A stretch of 64,000 nt of DNA from positions 496,001 to 560,000 of the forward strand of contig NZ_CP069303.1 of assembly GCF_016839145.1 (NCBI RefSeq). The letters are read 5' to 3'. A program made the position numbers and the translations under genes. The notes beneath the pieces were generated by a model, which had not been told where the DNA came from, searched no databases, and saw only the letters and a program-made list of their open reading frames with translations. Of the stretch, positions 47,489 to 57,032 are shown piece after piece. How positions within the stretch are numbered: the stretch's first letter is position 1; every line of letters starts with the position of its first letter. This DNA is from Shinella sp. PSBB067. Lineage in GTDB: Bacteria; Pseudomonadota; Alphaproteobacteria; Rhizobiales; Rhizobiaceae.

Positions 47489-49870
47489 TCACTCGCCATA
47501 GGGCAGCCAGATCGTCTTCACCTGCGTCGCGCGGCGCAGGTATTCCTGGCCCTGGCCGAAGCGCGGATCGCGCCAGTCGCGCAGGCGCCCCTGGTCCACC
47601 CAGACCGGCTTGAGGTTGCCGGCGGATGCCGTTTCCACCATGCGCGAGCCATCCTCGCTGCCGCAATACCAGAGGGCCGACACGTCGTCGTGCTCGGCGA
47701 GCGTCCTGGCCAGGACGTCGCGCTCGCCCGTCAGGAGATTGACGACGCCGGCGGGAATGTCCGACGTCTCGAACACCTGGTAGAGGCGGGCGGCGACGAG
47801 GGGATGGGCCTGCGAGGCGACCGCCACCACCCGGTTGCCCATGGCGATCGCCGGCAGCACCAGCGACAGCAGGGCCAGAAGCGGCGCCTCGTCGGGCGCC
47901 ACGATCCCGATCGTGCCGTAGGGCTCATTGACGGTCATCGTCACATGCTGCGACTTGGTCGCCGTCACCGCGCCGTCGAACTTGTCGGCCTGGGCGGCAT
48001 ACCAGAAGCAGCGGCGGATCGCGGCGTCGACCTCCTCCTCGGGCTTCGCCACGGCGCCCGTCGCGGCGAGAGCGGCGGTGAATTCATCCCGGCGCTGGCC
48101 GAGGTTCTCGGCGAGGAAATAGAGCACCTGCGCGCGGTTGTGCGCGGTCACGCCGCCCCAGCCCTTCGCGCCGTTCGCCGCCTCGACGGCGTTGCGCACG
48201 TCCTTGCGGTTGGCAAGGCCGGCCTGGCCGATGCCGGCGCCGCCCTTGCCGCGCACGGTGTAGCTCTGCCCGCCGTCCGGCCGGACCTGCTTGCCGCCGA
48301 TATAGAGCTTCGCCGTGATGTCGATTGCGGCGCGGTCGGCCTTGCCGGCGGCGGGGGCGACGTCGACCGGCGCGGCGGAGGCCGCCCGCGGCTTGCCCTG
48401 CCGTTCCCAGCCGGTGGAGAGATATTCCAGCATGCCCGCCCGGCCGCCTTCGCGCCCGTATCCGCTCTCGCGATACCCGCCGAAGGGGGCGGCCGCATCG
48501 AACATGTTGGTGGTGTTGATCCACACCACGCCCGCCTTGACGCGCGCGGCAAGGTCGATCGCGCGGTTGACGTTCTCCGACCAGACCGAGGCGGCAAGGC
48601 CGTAGCGCGTGTCGTTGGCGAGCGTCACCGCCTCGTCGGGCGTGCGGAAGGTCGCCGTGGTGGCGACGGGGCCGAAGATCTCGACCTGCGAAACGATGTT
48701 CGCCGGCTGGCTCTCCGTGAAGAAGCCCGGCGTGCAGAAGGCGCCGCGCTCGGGCAGCGTCACCGGCGCGAGGTTGAGTTTGGCGCCTTCGGCCTCGCCC
48801 GCCTCCAGCAGGGACTGGATGCGGGCGAGCTGCTTCATCGACACAACGGCGCCCATGTCCATCGTCTTGTCGAGCGGGTCGCCGACGCGCAGCCTCGCCA
48901 TGCGGGCCCTCAGCTTGTCGAAGAAGCGCGGCGCGATCCCTTCCTGCACGAGAAGGCGCGAACCGGCGCAGCACACCTCGCCCTGGTTGAACCAGATGGC
49001 GTCCACCACGCCTTCGACGGCTGCGTCGAGATCGGCGTCCTCCAGCACGATGAAGGGCGACTTGCCGCCGAGTTCGAGGCTCAGCTTCTTGCCGGAGCCG
49101 GCGATCTGCCGGCGGATGATGCGGCCGACCTCCGTCGAGCCGGTGAAGGCGACCTTGTCGACGTCAGGGTGGCCGGCGATCGCCGCCCCGGTCTCGCCGT
49201 CGCCCTGCACGATGTTGACCACGCCCGGCGGCAGCCCTATCTCGTCGAGCAGTTCGGCAAAGGCGAAGGCGGTCATCGGCGTGAGATCGGCCGGCTTCAG
49301 GACGACCGTGTTGCCGGCCGCAAGCGCCGGAGCCACCTTCCAGGCGAGCATCAGCAGCGGAAAGTTCCAGGGAATGATCTGGCCGCACACGCCGACCGGA
49401 CGATGCTGGGGGAACTCGTCAGCGACGAGCTCGGCCCAGCCGGCATGATGATAGAAGTGGCGGGCGACGAGCGGGATGTCGATGTCGCGCGTCTCGCGGA
49501 TCGTCTTGCCGTTGTCCATGGTCTCCAGCACGCAGAAGAAGCGCTCGCGCTTCTGGATGTGCCGCGCGATCGCATAGAGATATTTCGCCCGCTCGTGGCC
49601 GGAAAGCGCCGACCACCGGGGAAATGCCGCGCGCGCCGCCGCGACGGCGGCGTCGACGTCGGCCGCCGTGCCCTTGGCGAGGCGGCCGATGACCTCTTCC
49701 GTCGCCGGGTTGACGACGTCGAGAAGCTCGCCGTCCGCCGGCGTGAACTTGCCGTCGATATAATGGCCGATGCCGGCGGCACGGGTGGAGAGCCAGGCCT
49801 TGACCTCTGCATTGCTTTCGGGGGCGGGGCCGTATTCCATGGTCTGCATGATGTCCTTGATGGAAGGCAT
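47489..49870 (-). CDS. Tandem aldehyde dehydrogenase (ALDH16-like)
   Basis: A 793-residue protein made of two aldehyde dehydrogenase domains. The first (about 30-500) is complete: IIPWNFPLLM, FTGSTEVGR, ELGGKSPFIV with catalytic Glu, and NQGEVCCAGSR with the nucleophile Cys. The second (about 520-790) keeps NEPYGTIGIVAPDEAPLLAL but lacks the ELGGKS and Cys motifs and is probably structural. This matches the ALDH16 family. Next to DeoC it would oxidise the aldehyde released by the aldolase. It starts nine bases after deoC. Confidence 0.92.
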   Translation of the reverse strand: MPSIKDIMQTMEYGPAPESNAEVKAWLSTRAAGIGHYIDGKFTPADGELLDVVNPATEEVIGRLAKGTAADVDAAVAAARAAFPRWSALSGHERAKYLYAIARHIQKRERFFCVLETMDNGKTIRETRDIDIPLVARHFYHHAGWAELVADEFPQHRPVGVCGQIIPWNFPLLMLAWKVAPALAAGNTVVLKPADLTPMTAFAFAELLDEIGLPPGVVNIVQGDGETGAAIAGHPDVDKVAFTGSTEVGRIIRRQIAGSGKKLSLELGGKSPFIVLEDADLDAAVEGVVDAIWFNQGEVCCAGSRLLVQEGIAPRFFDKLRARMARLRVGDPLDKTMDMGAVVSMKQLARIQSLLEAGEAEGAKLNLAPVTLPERGAFCTPGFFTESQPANIVSQVEIFGPVATTATFRTPDEAVTLANDTRYGLAASVWSENVNRAIDLAARVKAGVVWINTTNMFDAAAPFGGYRESGYGREGGRAGMLEYLSTGWERQGKPRAASAAPVDVAPAAGKADRAAIDITAKLYIGGKQVRPDGGQSYTVRGKGGAGIGQAGLANRKDVRNAVEAANGAKGWGGVTAHNRAQVLYFLAENLGQRRDEFTAALAATGAVAKPEEEVDAAIRRCFWYAAQADKFDGAVTATKSQHVTMTVNEPYGTIGIVAPDEAPLLALLSLVLPAIAMGNRVVAVASQAHPLVAARLYQVFETSDIPAGVVNLLTGERDVLARTLAEHDDVSALWYCGSEDGSRMVETASAGNLKPVWVDQGRLRDWRDPRFGQGQEYLRRATQVKTIWLPYGE

Positions 49871-49879
49871 GGTCTAACC

Positions 49880-50833
49880 TCAGGCCAGCGCGTGGCGGTT
49901 GGCGGCCGAGTAGCGGCCCGTAACGTGGTGTTCGAGCTGGCGTTCGATGTCGCCGAGCATGGAGGAGGCGCCGATGCGGAAGAGATCGGGCATCATGAAG
50001 CGCGTGCCGAGCTCCTCCTTCATGAGGATCAGCCAGTTCATCGCGTCCTTGGCGGTTTTCAACCCGCCGGCCGGCTTGAAGCCGACCATCTGGCCGGTGC
50101 GGCCGTTGTAGTCGCGCAGCGCCCGCACCATGGTCAGCGAGACCGGCAGCGTCGCGTTGACGTCCTCCTTGCCGGTCGAGGTCTTGATGAAGTCCGAGCC
50201 CGCCTGCATGGCGACCATGGAGGCCTTGTAGACGTTGGAAAGCGTCTTGAGGTCGCCGGTCGCCAGGATCGCCTTCATATGCGCCTCGCCGCAGGCCTCG
50301 CGCATCTGCCGGATCTCGTCGTAGAGCGCCGCCCAGTCTCCCCGCAGCACATGCTCGCGGGTGATGACGATGTCGATTTCCTTCGCGCCCTGCTCGACGG
50401 CATAGCGGATCTCGGCCAGCCGCAGCGGCAGCGGCATCAGGCCGGCGGGAAAGCCCGTGGCGACCGAGGCGACCGGGATGCCGCTGCCTTCGAGCGCCCT
50501 GACCGCATGCGCCACCATGGTCGGATAGACGCAGACGGCACCGACCGTCAGGCGCTCGATGCCGAGCGCTTCCAGGATGTCGGCGCGCACCGGCGCCCTT
50601 GCCTTCGCGCAAAGACGCTTGACGCGCCCCTCGGTGTCGTCGCCGGACAGCGTGGTGAGGTCGATGCAGGTGACCGCGCGCAGCAGCCAGGCCGCCTGCC
50701 AGTCCTTCTTGACGGAGCGCCGGGTGGGCAGGCTCGCGGCGCGGCGCTGCGCGGCCGACAGGTTGACCGTGTGGGTCTCGAACCAGTCGGGTGTCAGCGG
50801 CGTGCCCTGCGGGCGGGCGAAATGGTCTGTCAT
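49880..50833 (-). CDS. deoC: Deoxyribose-phosphate aldolase
   Basis: A 317-residue class I aldolase that splits 2-deoxyribose 5-phosphate into acetaldehyde and glyceraldehyde 3-phosphate, or a related phosphate ester. The Schiff-base lysine is in SDFIKTSTGKED, with VGFKPAGGLKTAKDA near the C terminus and the proton-relay Asp in AKEIDIVI. An N-terminal extension of about 60 residues is typical of the longer DeoC group. The Met at 50833 is chosen; 50866 would overlap the permease end. Confidence 0.92.
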   Translation of the reverse strand: MTDHFARPQGTPLTPDWFETHTVNLSAAQRRAASLPTRRSVKKDWQAAWLLRAVTCIDLTTLSGDDTEGRVKRLCAKARAPVRADILEALGIERLTVGAVCVYPTMVAHAVRALEGSGIPVASVATGFPAGLMPLPLRLAEIRYAVEQGAKEIDIVITREHVLRGDWAALYDEIRQMREACGEAHMKAILATGDLKTLSNVYKASMVAMQAGSDFIKTSTGKEDVNATLPVSLTMVRALRDYNGRTGQMVGFKPAGGLKTAKDAMNWLILMKEELGTRFMMPDLFRIGASSMLGDIERQLEHHVTGRYSAANRHALA

Positions 50834-50862
50834 GGTGGGTTCCAGCGTTTTTCCTTGGGGTT

Positions 50863-51864
50863 TCATGCCCGGCCTCTGCGGATGTCGATGAAGCGGTTGA
50901 GGAGGATGGCCGCGATGATGATCAGGCCCGTCACGGTCATCTGGTAGAACGAGCCGAGGCCGAGGAGGTTGAAGATGTTGCGCAGCACCTGCAGCAGCAT
51001 GACGGCGAAGAAGGTGCCGAGGACGCCGCCGCGCCCGCCGAACAGCGAGGTGCCGCCGAGCACCACCGCGGCGATGGCGTCGAGCTCCAGTCCCTGCGCG
51101 GCCGTCGGCTGGCCGATGCGCAGGCGCGACGTCAGCAGGATGCCTGCAAGCGCGCTCATGATGCCGGAAACCGTGAAGACCAGCACGAGGATGCGCGTCG
51201 TCGGCAGGCCGGAAAGCCGTGCCGCCTCGGCATTGCCGCCGGTCGCGTAGACGGATTCGCCGAAGACCGTCAGCCTGAGAAGCGCGCCGGCGGCAACGCA
51301 CAGCACGACGAAGATCAGCCCCATCGAGCTGACCTGCAGGCCGGGCAGGACCGGAACCATCGTCGACGAGATCGCCCCGAAGGACGGTGGGAGGCCGGAG
51401 ACGGGAACGCCGTCCGTCAGGAGATAGGTGATGCCGCGGAAGGAGACGAGGCCCGCCAGCGAGACGATGAAGCTCGGCACCTCGGCAAGCGCGGTGATGA
51501 GGCCGATGACGGCGCCGGCAAGCGCGCCCGTCAGGATGGTGATGGCGAGGGCGGGCAGGATCGGCATGCCGCCGGCAAGCAGCACGGCGATCAGCATTCC
51601 GCACAGCGCCACGACCGAGCCGACCGACAGGTCGATATTGCCGGTGAGGATGACGAAGGTCATGCCGACCGCGACCACGCCGACCACGGCGGCCTGCTGG
51701 AAGAGGTTGGCGATGTTGGTCGGCGTCAGGAAGTTCGGCGACAGCACCGCCGCGATCGCCACGACGACGAGGAAGATCGCGATGAAATTGTACTCGATCA
51801 GGAGATCGGCGATGCGGCGCCCGGAATTGCGCGCCGGCGGAACGCCCGTCGCAGTCTCAGTCAT
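50863..51864 (-). CDS. Ribose-type ABC permease
   Basis: A 333-residue permease of the RbsC/AraH family with eight to ten helices (first FIAIFLVVVAIAAVLSPNFL, last FYQMTVTGLIIIAAILLNRF). The GNIDLSVGSVVALCGM and GGTSLFGGRGG loops are family hallmarks; the latter contacts the ATPase. It probably works as a homodimer. It overlaps the ATPase gene by 8 bases. Confidence 0.93.
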   Translation of the reverse strand: MTETATGVPPARNSGRRIADLLIEYNFIAIFLVVVAIAAVLSPNFLTPTNIANLFQQAAVVGVVAVGMTFVILTGNIDLSVGSVVALCGMLIAVLLAGGMPILPALAITILTGALAGAVIGLITALAEVPSFIVSLAGLVSFRGITYLLTDGVPVSGLPPSFGAISSTMVPVLPGLQVSSMGLIFVVLCVAAGALLRLTVFGESVYATGGNAEAARLSGLPTTRILVLVFTVSGIMSALAGILLTSRLRIGQPTAAQGLELDAIAAVVLGGTSLFGGRGGVLGTFFAVMLLQVLRNIFNLLGLGSFYQMTVTGLIIIAAILLNRFIDIRRGRA

Positions 51865-53350
51865 GATGGTGGTCTCCGAGAATCTGATGCTTCAGGATGG
51901 TGTCCTGGTCGGTCGTGGCGGGGTCGAAGCGGGCGATGTTGCGCCCCTCGTGGAAGACCCAGATCGTGTCGCAGGCCGCGTAGAGCTCGTCCAGTTCGGA
52001 TGAGGCGACGATCACCGCCGCACCGTCCGCCGCCAGTTCGTCGACCAGCCGGTAGAGGTCGGCCTTGGCGCCGATGTCGAGGCCGCGCGACGGCTCGTCG
52101 AGCAGGAGGAGCTTGGCGCCCTTGATGATCCACTTCGCCAGCACGACCTTCTGCTGGTTGCCGCCCGAGAGCTGGACGACCTTCTGTTCGGGCGAGCCGT
52201 ATTTGGTGGAAAGCTGCCGCAGGACCGGAACGGTCCGCGCCTTCAGGAGGCCGTGCCGGGCGAGGAACTGGCCCTGCATGGCCGGCAGCGTGGCGTTGCG
52301 GTAGATCGGCGCGTCGAGGATGAGGCCTTCCGTCTTACGGCTTTCGGGCACGAGCCCGAGGCCGGCGGCGATGGCGTCGCGCGGCGACCTTGCCTTGTAG
52401 GGCCGGCCGTGGAGCGTCATCTGCGCCTCGTGCGGGTCGGCCCCGAAAAGCGCCTTCAGGAAGGAGGTGCGGCCGGAGCCGTTGAGGCCGGTGAGCCCGC
52501 AGATCTCGCCGCGCCGCAGTTCGAAATCGCTGATGTCGAGGCCCTGCGCGCCCGTCAGCCTGTTGACCTTCAGCACGACCTCGCCCGTGACGGGCGCGCG
52601 CTCGCGGCGCTCCACGAAGGCGCGGTCGCGGCCGAGGATGGCCTCCACCAGCGCGCTGTCCGGCGTGCCCTCGACGTCGAAGGTCTCGATGGTCCGCCCG
52701 CCGCGCAGGACCGTCACGCGGTCGCCGATCTCGCGCAGCTCCCCCAGCCTGTGGCTGACATAGAGGATCGCGACACCCTGCGCGGTCAGTTCCCGGATGA
52801 CGCGGAACACGGCCTTCAGCTCGGTCTCGTTGAGCGCCGCCGACGGCTCGTCCATGATGATGACCCTGGCCTCGCGCGTCAGCGAGCGGGCGATGGCCGT
52901 CAGCTGCTGGTTGGCGATGGACAGGTTCCCCACCCGCTGTTCGGGGCCGAAGGTCGCCCCGACCCGGGCCAGCGCCTCGCGGGCGCGGGCCTGCCGGCCG
53001 CGCTTGTCGAGAAAGCCGAACCGCGAGGGGGGATGGCCGAGGAAGAGGTTTTCCGCCACCGTCAGTTGCGGCACCAGGTCCAGTTCCTGGTAGATCATCG
53101 AGATGCCGGCGGCGGCCGCTTCCGCGGGCGCGCGGAAATGCACCGGCTGCCCGTCCACCCGGATATTGCCGGCCGACGGTGACAGCGCCCCCGCGATGAG
53201 CTTGAGGAAGGTCGACTTGCCGGCGCCGTTCGCGCCGAGAAGGCAATGGACCTCGCCCCTGCGCACGGCGATATTGGCCTCGTCGAGCGCGACGATGCCG
53301 GGCGGGAAGCGCTTCGAGAGGCCCTCGATCGTCAGAACGTCCTGCGTCAT
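51857..53350 (-). CDS. Ribose-type ABC ATPase with two nucleotide domains
   Basis: A 497-residue RbsA-type duplicated ATPase. First domain: LLGANGAGKSTFLK, signature-like LSIANQQLTAIARS, IIMDEPSAAL. Second domain: LTGLNGSGRTSFLK (degenerate Walker A as usual in this family), VQLSGGNQQKVVLAKW and LLLDEPSRGLD. It energises the sugar importer with the permease and the binding protein of this operon. Its start (53350) overlaps the regulator stop by ATGA. Confidence 0.93.
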   Translation of the reverse strand: MTQDVLTIEGLSKRFPPGIVALDEANIAVRRGEVHCLLGANGAGKSTFLKLIAGALSPSAGNIRVDGQPVHFRAPAEAAAAGISMIYQELDLVPQLTVAENLFLGHPPSRFGFLDKRGRQARAREALARVGATFGPEQRVGNLSIANQQLTAIARSLTREARVIIMDEPSAALNETELKAVFRVIRELTAQGVAILYVSHRLGELREIGDRVTVLRGGRTIETFDVEGTPDSALVEAILGRDRAFVERRERAPVTGEVVLKVNRLTGAQGLDISDFELRRGEICGLTGLNGSGRTSFLKALFGADPHEAQMTLHGRPYKARSPRDAIAAGLGLVPESRKTEGLILDAPIYRNATLPAMQGQFLARHGLLKARTVPVLRQLSTKYGSPEQKVVQLSGGNQQKVVLAKWIIKGAKLLLLDEPSRGLDIGAKADLYRLVDELAADGAAVIVASSELDELYAACDTIWVFHEGRNIARFDPATTDQDTILKHQILGDHHHD

Positions 53351-54333
53351 ACGCCTTCCTCCAGGATGCGGCGGGCGGTCACCTCGTCGGTCACGAGGTC
53401 CGTGACGTAGCCGGCGCGCAGGCACGCTGCGGCGATGCGGTGCTTGTCCTCGCCCGCGGCGACGCCGATCACCCGCTCCTTGGCCGCAAGCGATTCCAGC
53501 CTGAGGCCGATCGTGCGGTCGTCGAGCTGGCTGTCGGCGACCCGGCCGTCGCGGTCGACGAACCGCCCCATGATGTCGCCGACCGCCCTGAGGTCGCGCA
53601 GCCGCGCGATGTCGTCGTCGCCGAGATAGCCCGATCCGAGCAGGACCGACTGGGATGTCAGTCCGCCGAGGCCGAAGCAGAGCACGGGCGCTTCCTCGGC
53701 AAGGGCGAAGACCCGGCCGAGGACCGGATCCTGCTCGAGGGCCTGGCGGGTGGATTTCGAGCCGATGATCGCCGGCACGGGAAGCAGCGTCGCCCGCCCG
53801 CCGGTCGACTGGGCGAATTCCTCCGCGACGGCGGAATTGCGGCTGTTGGTCGCCGTCAGCGCCGTCGAGCCGTTGATGAGCACGACATGAAGCCCCGGGC
53901 ACCAGTCCTTCGGCAGGGCACGGGCGACCGCCGACATCGTGCGCCCCCAGCTCACGCCCATGAGGGCGGGCTTCGGGCTGAGGCTCGCCAGATGCGTGGC
54001 GGCCGCCTGGGCGACGCTGTCGGTGACGAGCCCCGGATCCTCGATGTCGCCGGTCGGAACGACGATCGCTTCCTTGACGCCGAAGCTGCGCTGCAGGTCC
54101 AGCTCCATCGTCGTGCGGCGGCCGGCGCGCGGCGTGATCTCGATGCGCACGATCCCCGCTTCCTTCGCTTCGGTCAGCAGCTTGCCGACCTGCCAGCGCG
54201 TCAGCCCGAGCTCGCCGGCGATCTGCGACTGGGTCCGTTCGAGGTCGTAATAGAGCTTGGCGACCTGCACGATCAGGTGGTCGCGCTGGTCGCTCGACGG
54301 CAGGCGGGCCGAATAGGGGTTGCGCTCTGCCAT
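53347..54333 (-). CDS. SorC-family transcriptional regulator
   Basis: A 328-residue SorC/DeoR-like regulator. N-terminal helix-turn-helix: LYYDLERTQSQIAGELGLTRWQVGKLLTEA. The rest is the sugar-phosphate-binding SorC domain (GVSWGRTMSAVARAL, VLINGSTALTATNSRN, GVAAGEDKHRIAAACLRAG). AGGGAGG is 7 bases before the ATG at 54333 but only one base from 54339, so 54333 is chosen. It is an internal gene of the operon it presumably controls through the palindromes at 58061-58107. Confidence 0.92.
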   Translation of the reverse strand: MAERNPYSARLPSSDQRDHLIVQVAKLYYDLERTQSQIAGELGLTRWQVGKLLTEAKEAGIVRIEITPRAGRRTTMELDLQRSFGVKEAIVVPTGDIEDPGLVTDSVAQAAATHLASLSPKPALMGVSWGRTMSAVARALPKDWCPGLHVVLINGSTALTATNSRNSAVAEEFAQSTGGRATLLPVPAIIGSKSTRQALEQDPVLGRVFALAEEAPVLCFGLGGLTSQSVLLGSGYLGDDDIARLRDLRAVGDIMGRFVDRDGRVADSQLDDRTIGLRLESLAAKERVIGVAAGEDKHRIAAACLRAGYVTDLVTDEVTARRILEEGV

Positions 54334-54335
54334 CC

Positions 54336-55847
54336 TCATGCCTCCCTCTGGCGGTCTGCGAGCTGGTGCAGCACGGGCCGCAGCCGTTCCGTCGCGTCCT
54401 GGTAGAGCGGCAGCATCCTGTCGAACCATTCGGCGCGCGCCGGATCGGGCAGCAACGCCTTCGACGGCGCAACGCAGGCCGCCGCGGCGGATGCAAGGTC
54501 CGCGAAGGCGCCGATGGCGGCGGCCGCCGCCGCGGCGGTTCCCACGAGCGAGAGATTGTCCTCGCGCGCGACCTCGACCGGCTGGCCGATGGCGTCGACC
54601 GTCGCCTGGAGCCAGGCCGCGTTCTTGACGATGCCGCCCGCCATCATGACCCGCCCGACGGAAACGCCGCGCGCCTTCAGCACGGAAAGCACGTTGGCCG
54701 AGCCGAGCGCGATCGAATCGATCGCCGCGGCATAGACGTCGGCGCGGGTGTGGCCGAGCGTCAGCCCCATCAGCGCGCCGCGCAGCGCCGCATCCCGGTA
54801 GGGCGTGCGGTTGCCCATCATGTAGTCCAGCGCCAGCAGCCCCTCCGAGCGCGAGGGAGCGGCGGCCACGTCGGCAATCAGCGCGGCATGGCCCGCCGCA
54901 TCCAGCCCGAACATCTCGCCGGAAAGCCAGTTCAGCATCGACCCCGCCGCCACCTGGCCGCACTCGACCAGCCAGCGGCCGTCGTTGAGCGCATTGGGGT
55001 AGGGACCCCAGAAGCCCGAGACGTCGGCCTCCTGCGCAAGCTGGATGAGCTGCACGATGGAGGTGCCGCCGATGAAGAGCATGCCGCCCGGCTCGATCGT
55101 ATCCGCGCCGAGAATGCCGATATGGGCGTCTATGCCGCCCTGGGCGACGACCGGCCGGTTTTCCAGCCCCAGCTCCGCGGCCATCCCGGCGCGCATCGGC
55201 GCGATGACGCCGCCGACGGGAACGATGCGCTGCGGCAGGCGCTCGATCAGGTCCGCGACGCCGAACGCCTCGTAGATGTCGGGCACGAACCGTCCCTCGG
55301 CGCTGTCGTAGTTCCATTTGCAGGCGGCGTTCATCCGCGAGCCGACCCAGTCGCCCGTCAGGTCGAAATTGATGTAGTCGAGCGCCTCGCAGACGATCTC
55401 GGCCCCGTTCCAGATCTCCGGCCGGTTGCGCTTGAGCCACATGGCTTTCGGCACCAGCCATTCCACCGCGTCCGATCCGCCGCAATAGCGCATGACGGGG
55501 TGGCTGAGCTGAGCCGTCGCGCGGGCTTCGGCTTCCGCGCGGCAATCCATCCACAGGATGGCCGGCGCCAGCGGCGTGCCGTCGCGCCGGCAGATGGCCA
55601 CCGTGGAGGCGGTCGTGGCGGTGCAGACGGCGTCGACCGTCCTTCGGCCAGCCGCTTCGAGGGCGGCGCGGCCGGCCTGGCGCAAGGCGGTGCGCCACTC
55701 GGCGGGAGACTGCTCGGCCCACCCGACCCGCGGATAATGCGTCGCATAGGACGCCTCGGCCTGGGCCAGCATCTGCCGCCGGTCCGTGTCGTAGACCCCG
55801 GCGCGAACGCCGCCCGTGCCGAAGTCGAAGCTCAGGATGTGAGCCAT
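54336..55847 (-). CDS. FGGY-family carbohydrate kinase
   Basis: A 503-residue kinase of the FGGY family. The ATP-binding start is SFDFGTGGVRAGVYD, sugar contacts are likely in ILWMDCRAEAEA and NAACKWNYDS, the second phosphate loop is FIGGTSIVQL and the adenosine loop MMAGGIVKNAAWLQ. The CKWNY stretch resembles pentulose kinases of the ribulokinase type, but the sugar is not certain. A C-terminal VGTAAAAAAAIGAF is typical. It lies two bases before the SorC gene. Confidence 0.9.
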   Translation of the reverse strand: MAHILSFDFGTGGVRAGVYDTDRRQMLAQAEASYATHYPRVGWAEQSPAEWRTALRQAGRAALEAAGRRTVDAVCTATTASTVAICRRDGTPLAPAILWMDCRAEAEARATAQLSHPVMRYCGGSDAVEWLVPKAMWLKRNRPEIWNGAEIVCEALDYINFDLTGDWVGSRMNAACKWNYDSAEGRFVPDIYEAFGVADLIERLPQRIVPVGGVIAPMRAGMAAELGLENRPVVAQGGIDAHIGILGADTIEPGGMLFIGGTSIVQLIQLAQEADVSGFWGPYPNALNDGRWLVECGQVAAGSMLNWLSGEMFGLDAAGHAALIADVAAAPSRSEGLLALDYMMGNRTPYRDAALRGALMGLTLGHTRADVYAAAIDSIALGSANVLSVLKARGVSVGRVMMAGGIVKNAAWLQATVDAIGQPVEVAREDNLSLVGTAAAAAAAIGAFADLASAAAACVAPSKALLPDPARAEWFDRMLPLYQDATERLRPVLHQLADRQREA

Positions 55848-55906
55848 GACAGACGTTCCTCCCTAACTCTCCTTCGCCCGGCGGCCCTCCAGAGCCGGGC
55901 GCCCCG

Positions 55907-56929
55907 TCAGGGGCGGAACATGATCTTCGAAAAGAAGAATTCGCGGTCGGCGCGAAGGCGTTCGAAGATCGCGGGCAGTTCCTCCAGATCCAGATCGTGC
56001 GTGATCATGAACTCCCACTTCAGCGAGCCGGACGCAAGCTTGTCGAGCGTGACGGTCCATTGCGGGCCGGGATAGGGCGCGCCGAAGGAATTCCAGGAGC
56101 CGTGCAGCGACACCTCCTGCCGCAGGAAATGCTGGAAGGTCGCATTGGAAAGGGGAACCTCGCCGACGGGGATGCCGATGAAGACGACATGGCCGCCCGG
56201 CGCGGCGAGCCGCACGGCCGCGTTGATCGACGTCGGATGCCCGGCCGCCTCGACGATGACGTCGGAAAGGAGTTCCTTCGGCAGTTCGGCCCCGGCCAGG
56301 AATGCATGCGTCGCGCCCGCCTGCCGGGCCAGCGCCAGCTTCTCTTCCGACACGTCGATGGCGACGACCTCGCGCGCGCCCATCAGCAGCATCCACTGGA
56401 TGGCGAAGAGGCCGATCGGGCCGCAGCCGATGACCGCGCCGCGATCGCCCATCCGCACGCCGCCGGCCTTCCAGATCGCATGCAGGGCGATGGAGGCGGG
56501 ATCGACCATGGCGGCGGCGCGCGGATCGCAACCCGCCGGCGCCTTCAGGAGGTTTTCCACCGGCGCGCAGACCCATTCGGCATAGGCGCCGTCCCGGCGC
56601 GAGCCGAAATAGTCGTAGTTGCGGCAGCGCGAGAAATTGCCCGTCGCGCACTGGTCGCAGGTGCCGCAGGGCAGCATCGGCGGAACGGTGACGAGGTCGC
56701 CCTTCGAAAAGCCGGTGACCGACGCCCCCAGTTCCTCGATATGGCCGGAGAATTCGTGGCCGCAGATGATGGGCATCTTGTGCGCGCCCTTGACGAGCAT
56801 GCGCGGCAGGTCCGAGCCGCAGACGCCGACGGCCGCCACGCGCAGCAGCACCTCGTTCGCCCCGGGCACGGGTTTGTCGACATTTTCGAGGCGTATGTCT
56901 CCGGGCGTATGGAGTACGGCGGCGCGCAT
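55907..56929 (-). CDS. Zinc-dependent polyol/alcohol dehydrogenase
   Basis: A 340-residue medium-chain dehydrogenase of the sorbitol/galactitol-phosphate dehydrogenase group. Catalytic zinc residues: GVCGSD and GHEFSGHIEE. Structural zinc loop: LPCGTCDQCATGNFSRC with four Cys. NAD loop: AVIGCGPIGLFAIQW with acidic end VVAIDVSEE, which favours NAD over NADP. It would oxidise the imported polyol to a ketose for the FGGY kinase. It begins 103 bases after the binding-protein gene. Confidence 0.92.
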   Translation of the reverse strand: MRAAVLHTPGDIRLENVDKPVPGANEVLLRVAAVGVCGSDLPRMLVKGAHKMPIICGHEFSGHIEELGASVTGFSKGDLVTVPPMLPCGTCDQCATGNFSRCRNYDYFGSRRDGAYAEWVCAPVENLLKAPAGCDPRAAAMVDPASIALHAIWKAGGVRMGDRGAVIGCGPIGLFAIQWMLLMGAREVVAIDVSEEKLALARQAGATHAFLAGAELPKELLSDVIVEAAGHPTSINAAVRLAAPGGHVVFIGIPVGEVPLSNATFQHFLRQEVSLHGSWNSFGAPYPGPQWTVTLDKLASGSLKWEFMITHDLDLEELPAIFERLRADREFFFSKIMFRP

Positions 56930-57000
56930 GAAGTGGTTCCTTTGAAAACGAAATGGACTGCGCCGGCGGCAAGGATCCGCCTGCGTTCGGAAAAGCGGGA

Positions 57001-57015
57001 GGAGCCGTTGGCTCC
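57001..57015 (-). other. Stem-loop after the binding-protein gene
   Basis: GGAGCC (57001-57006), loop GTT, GGCTCC (57010-57015), embedded in G- and C-runs. It lies 18 bases after the binding-protein stop, inside the operon. Such intergenic hairpins often stabilise the abundant binding-protein message; that role is inferred. Confidence 0.4.
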
Positions 57016-57032
57016 CCCCACCGCCCTGGGAG

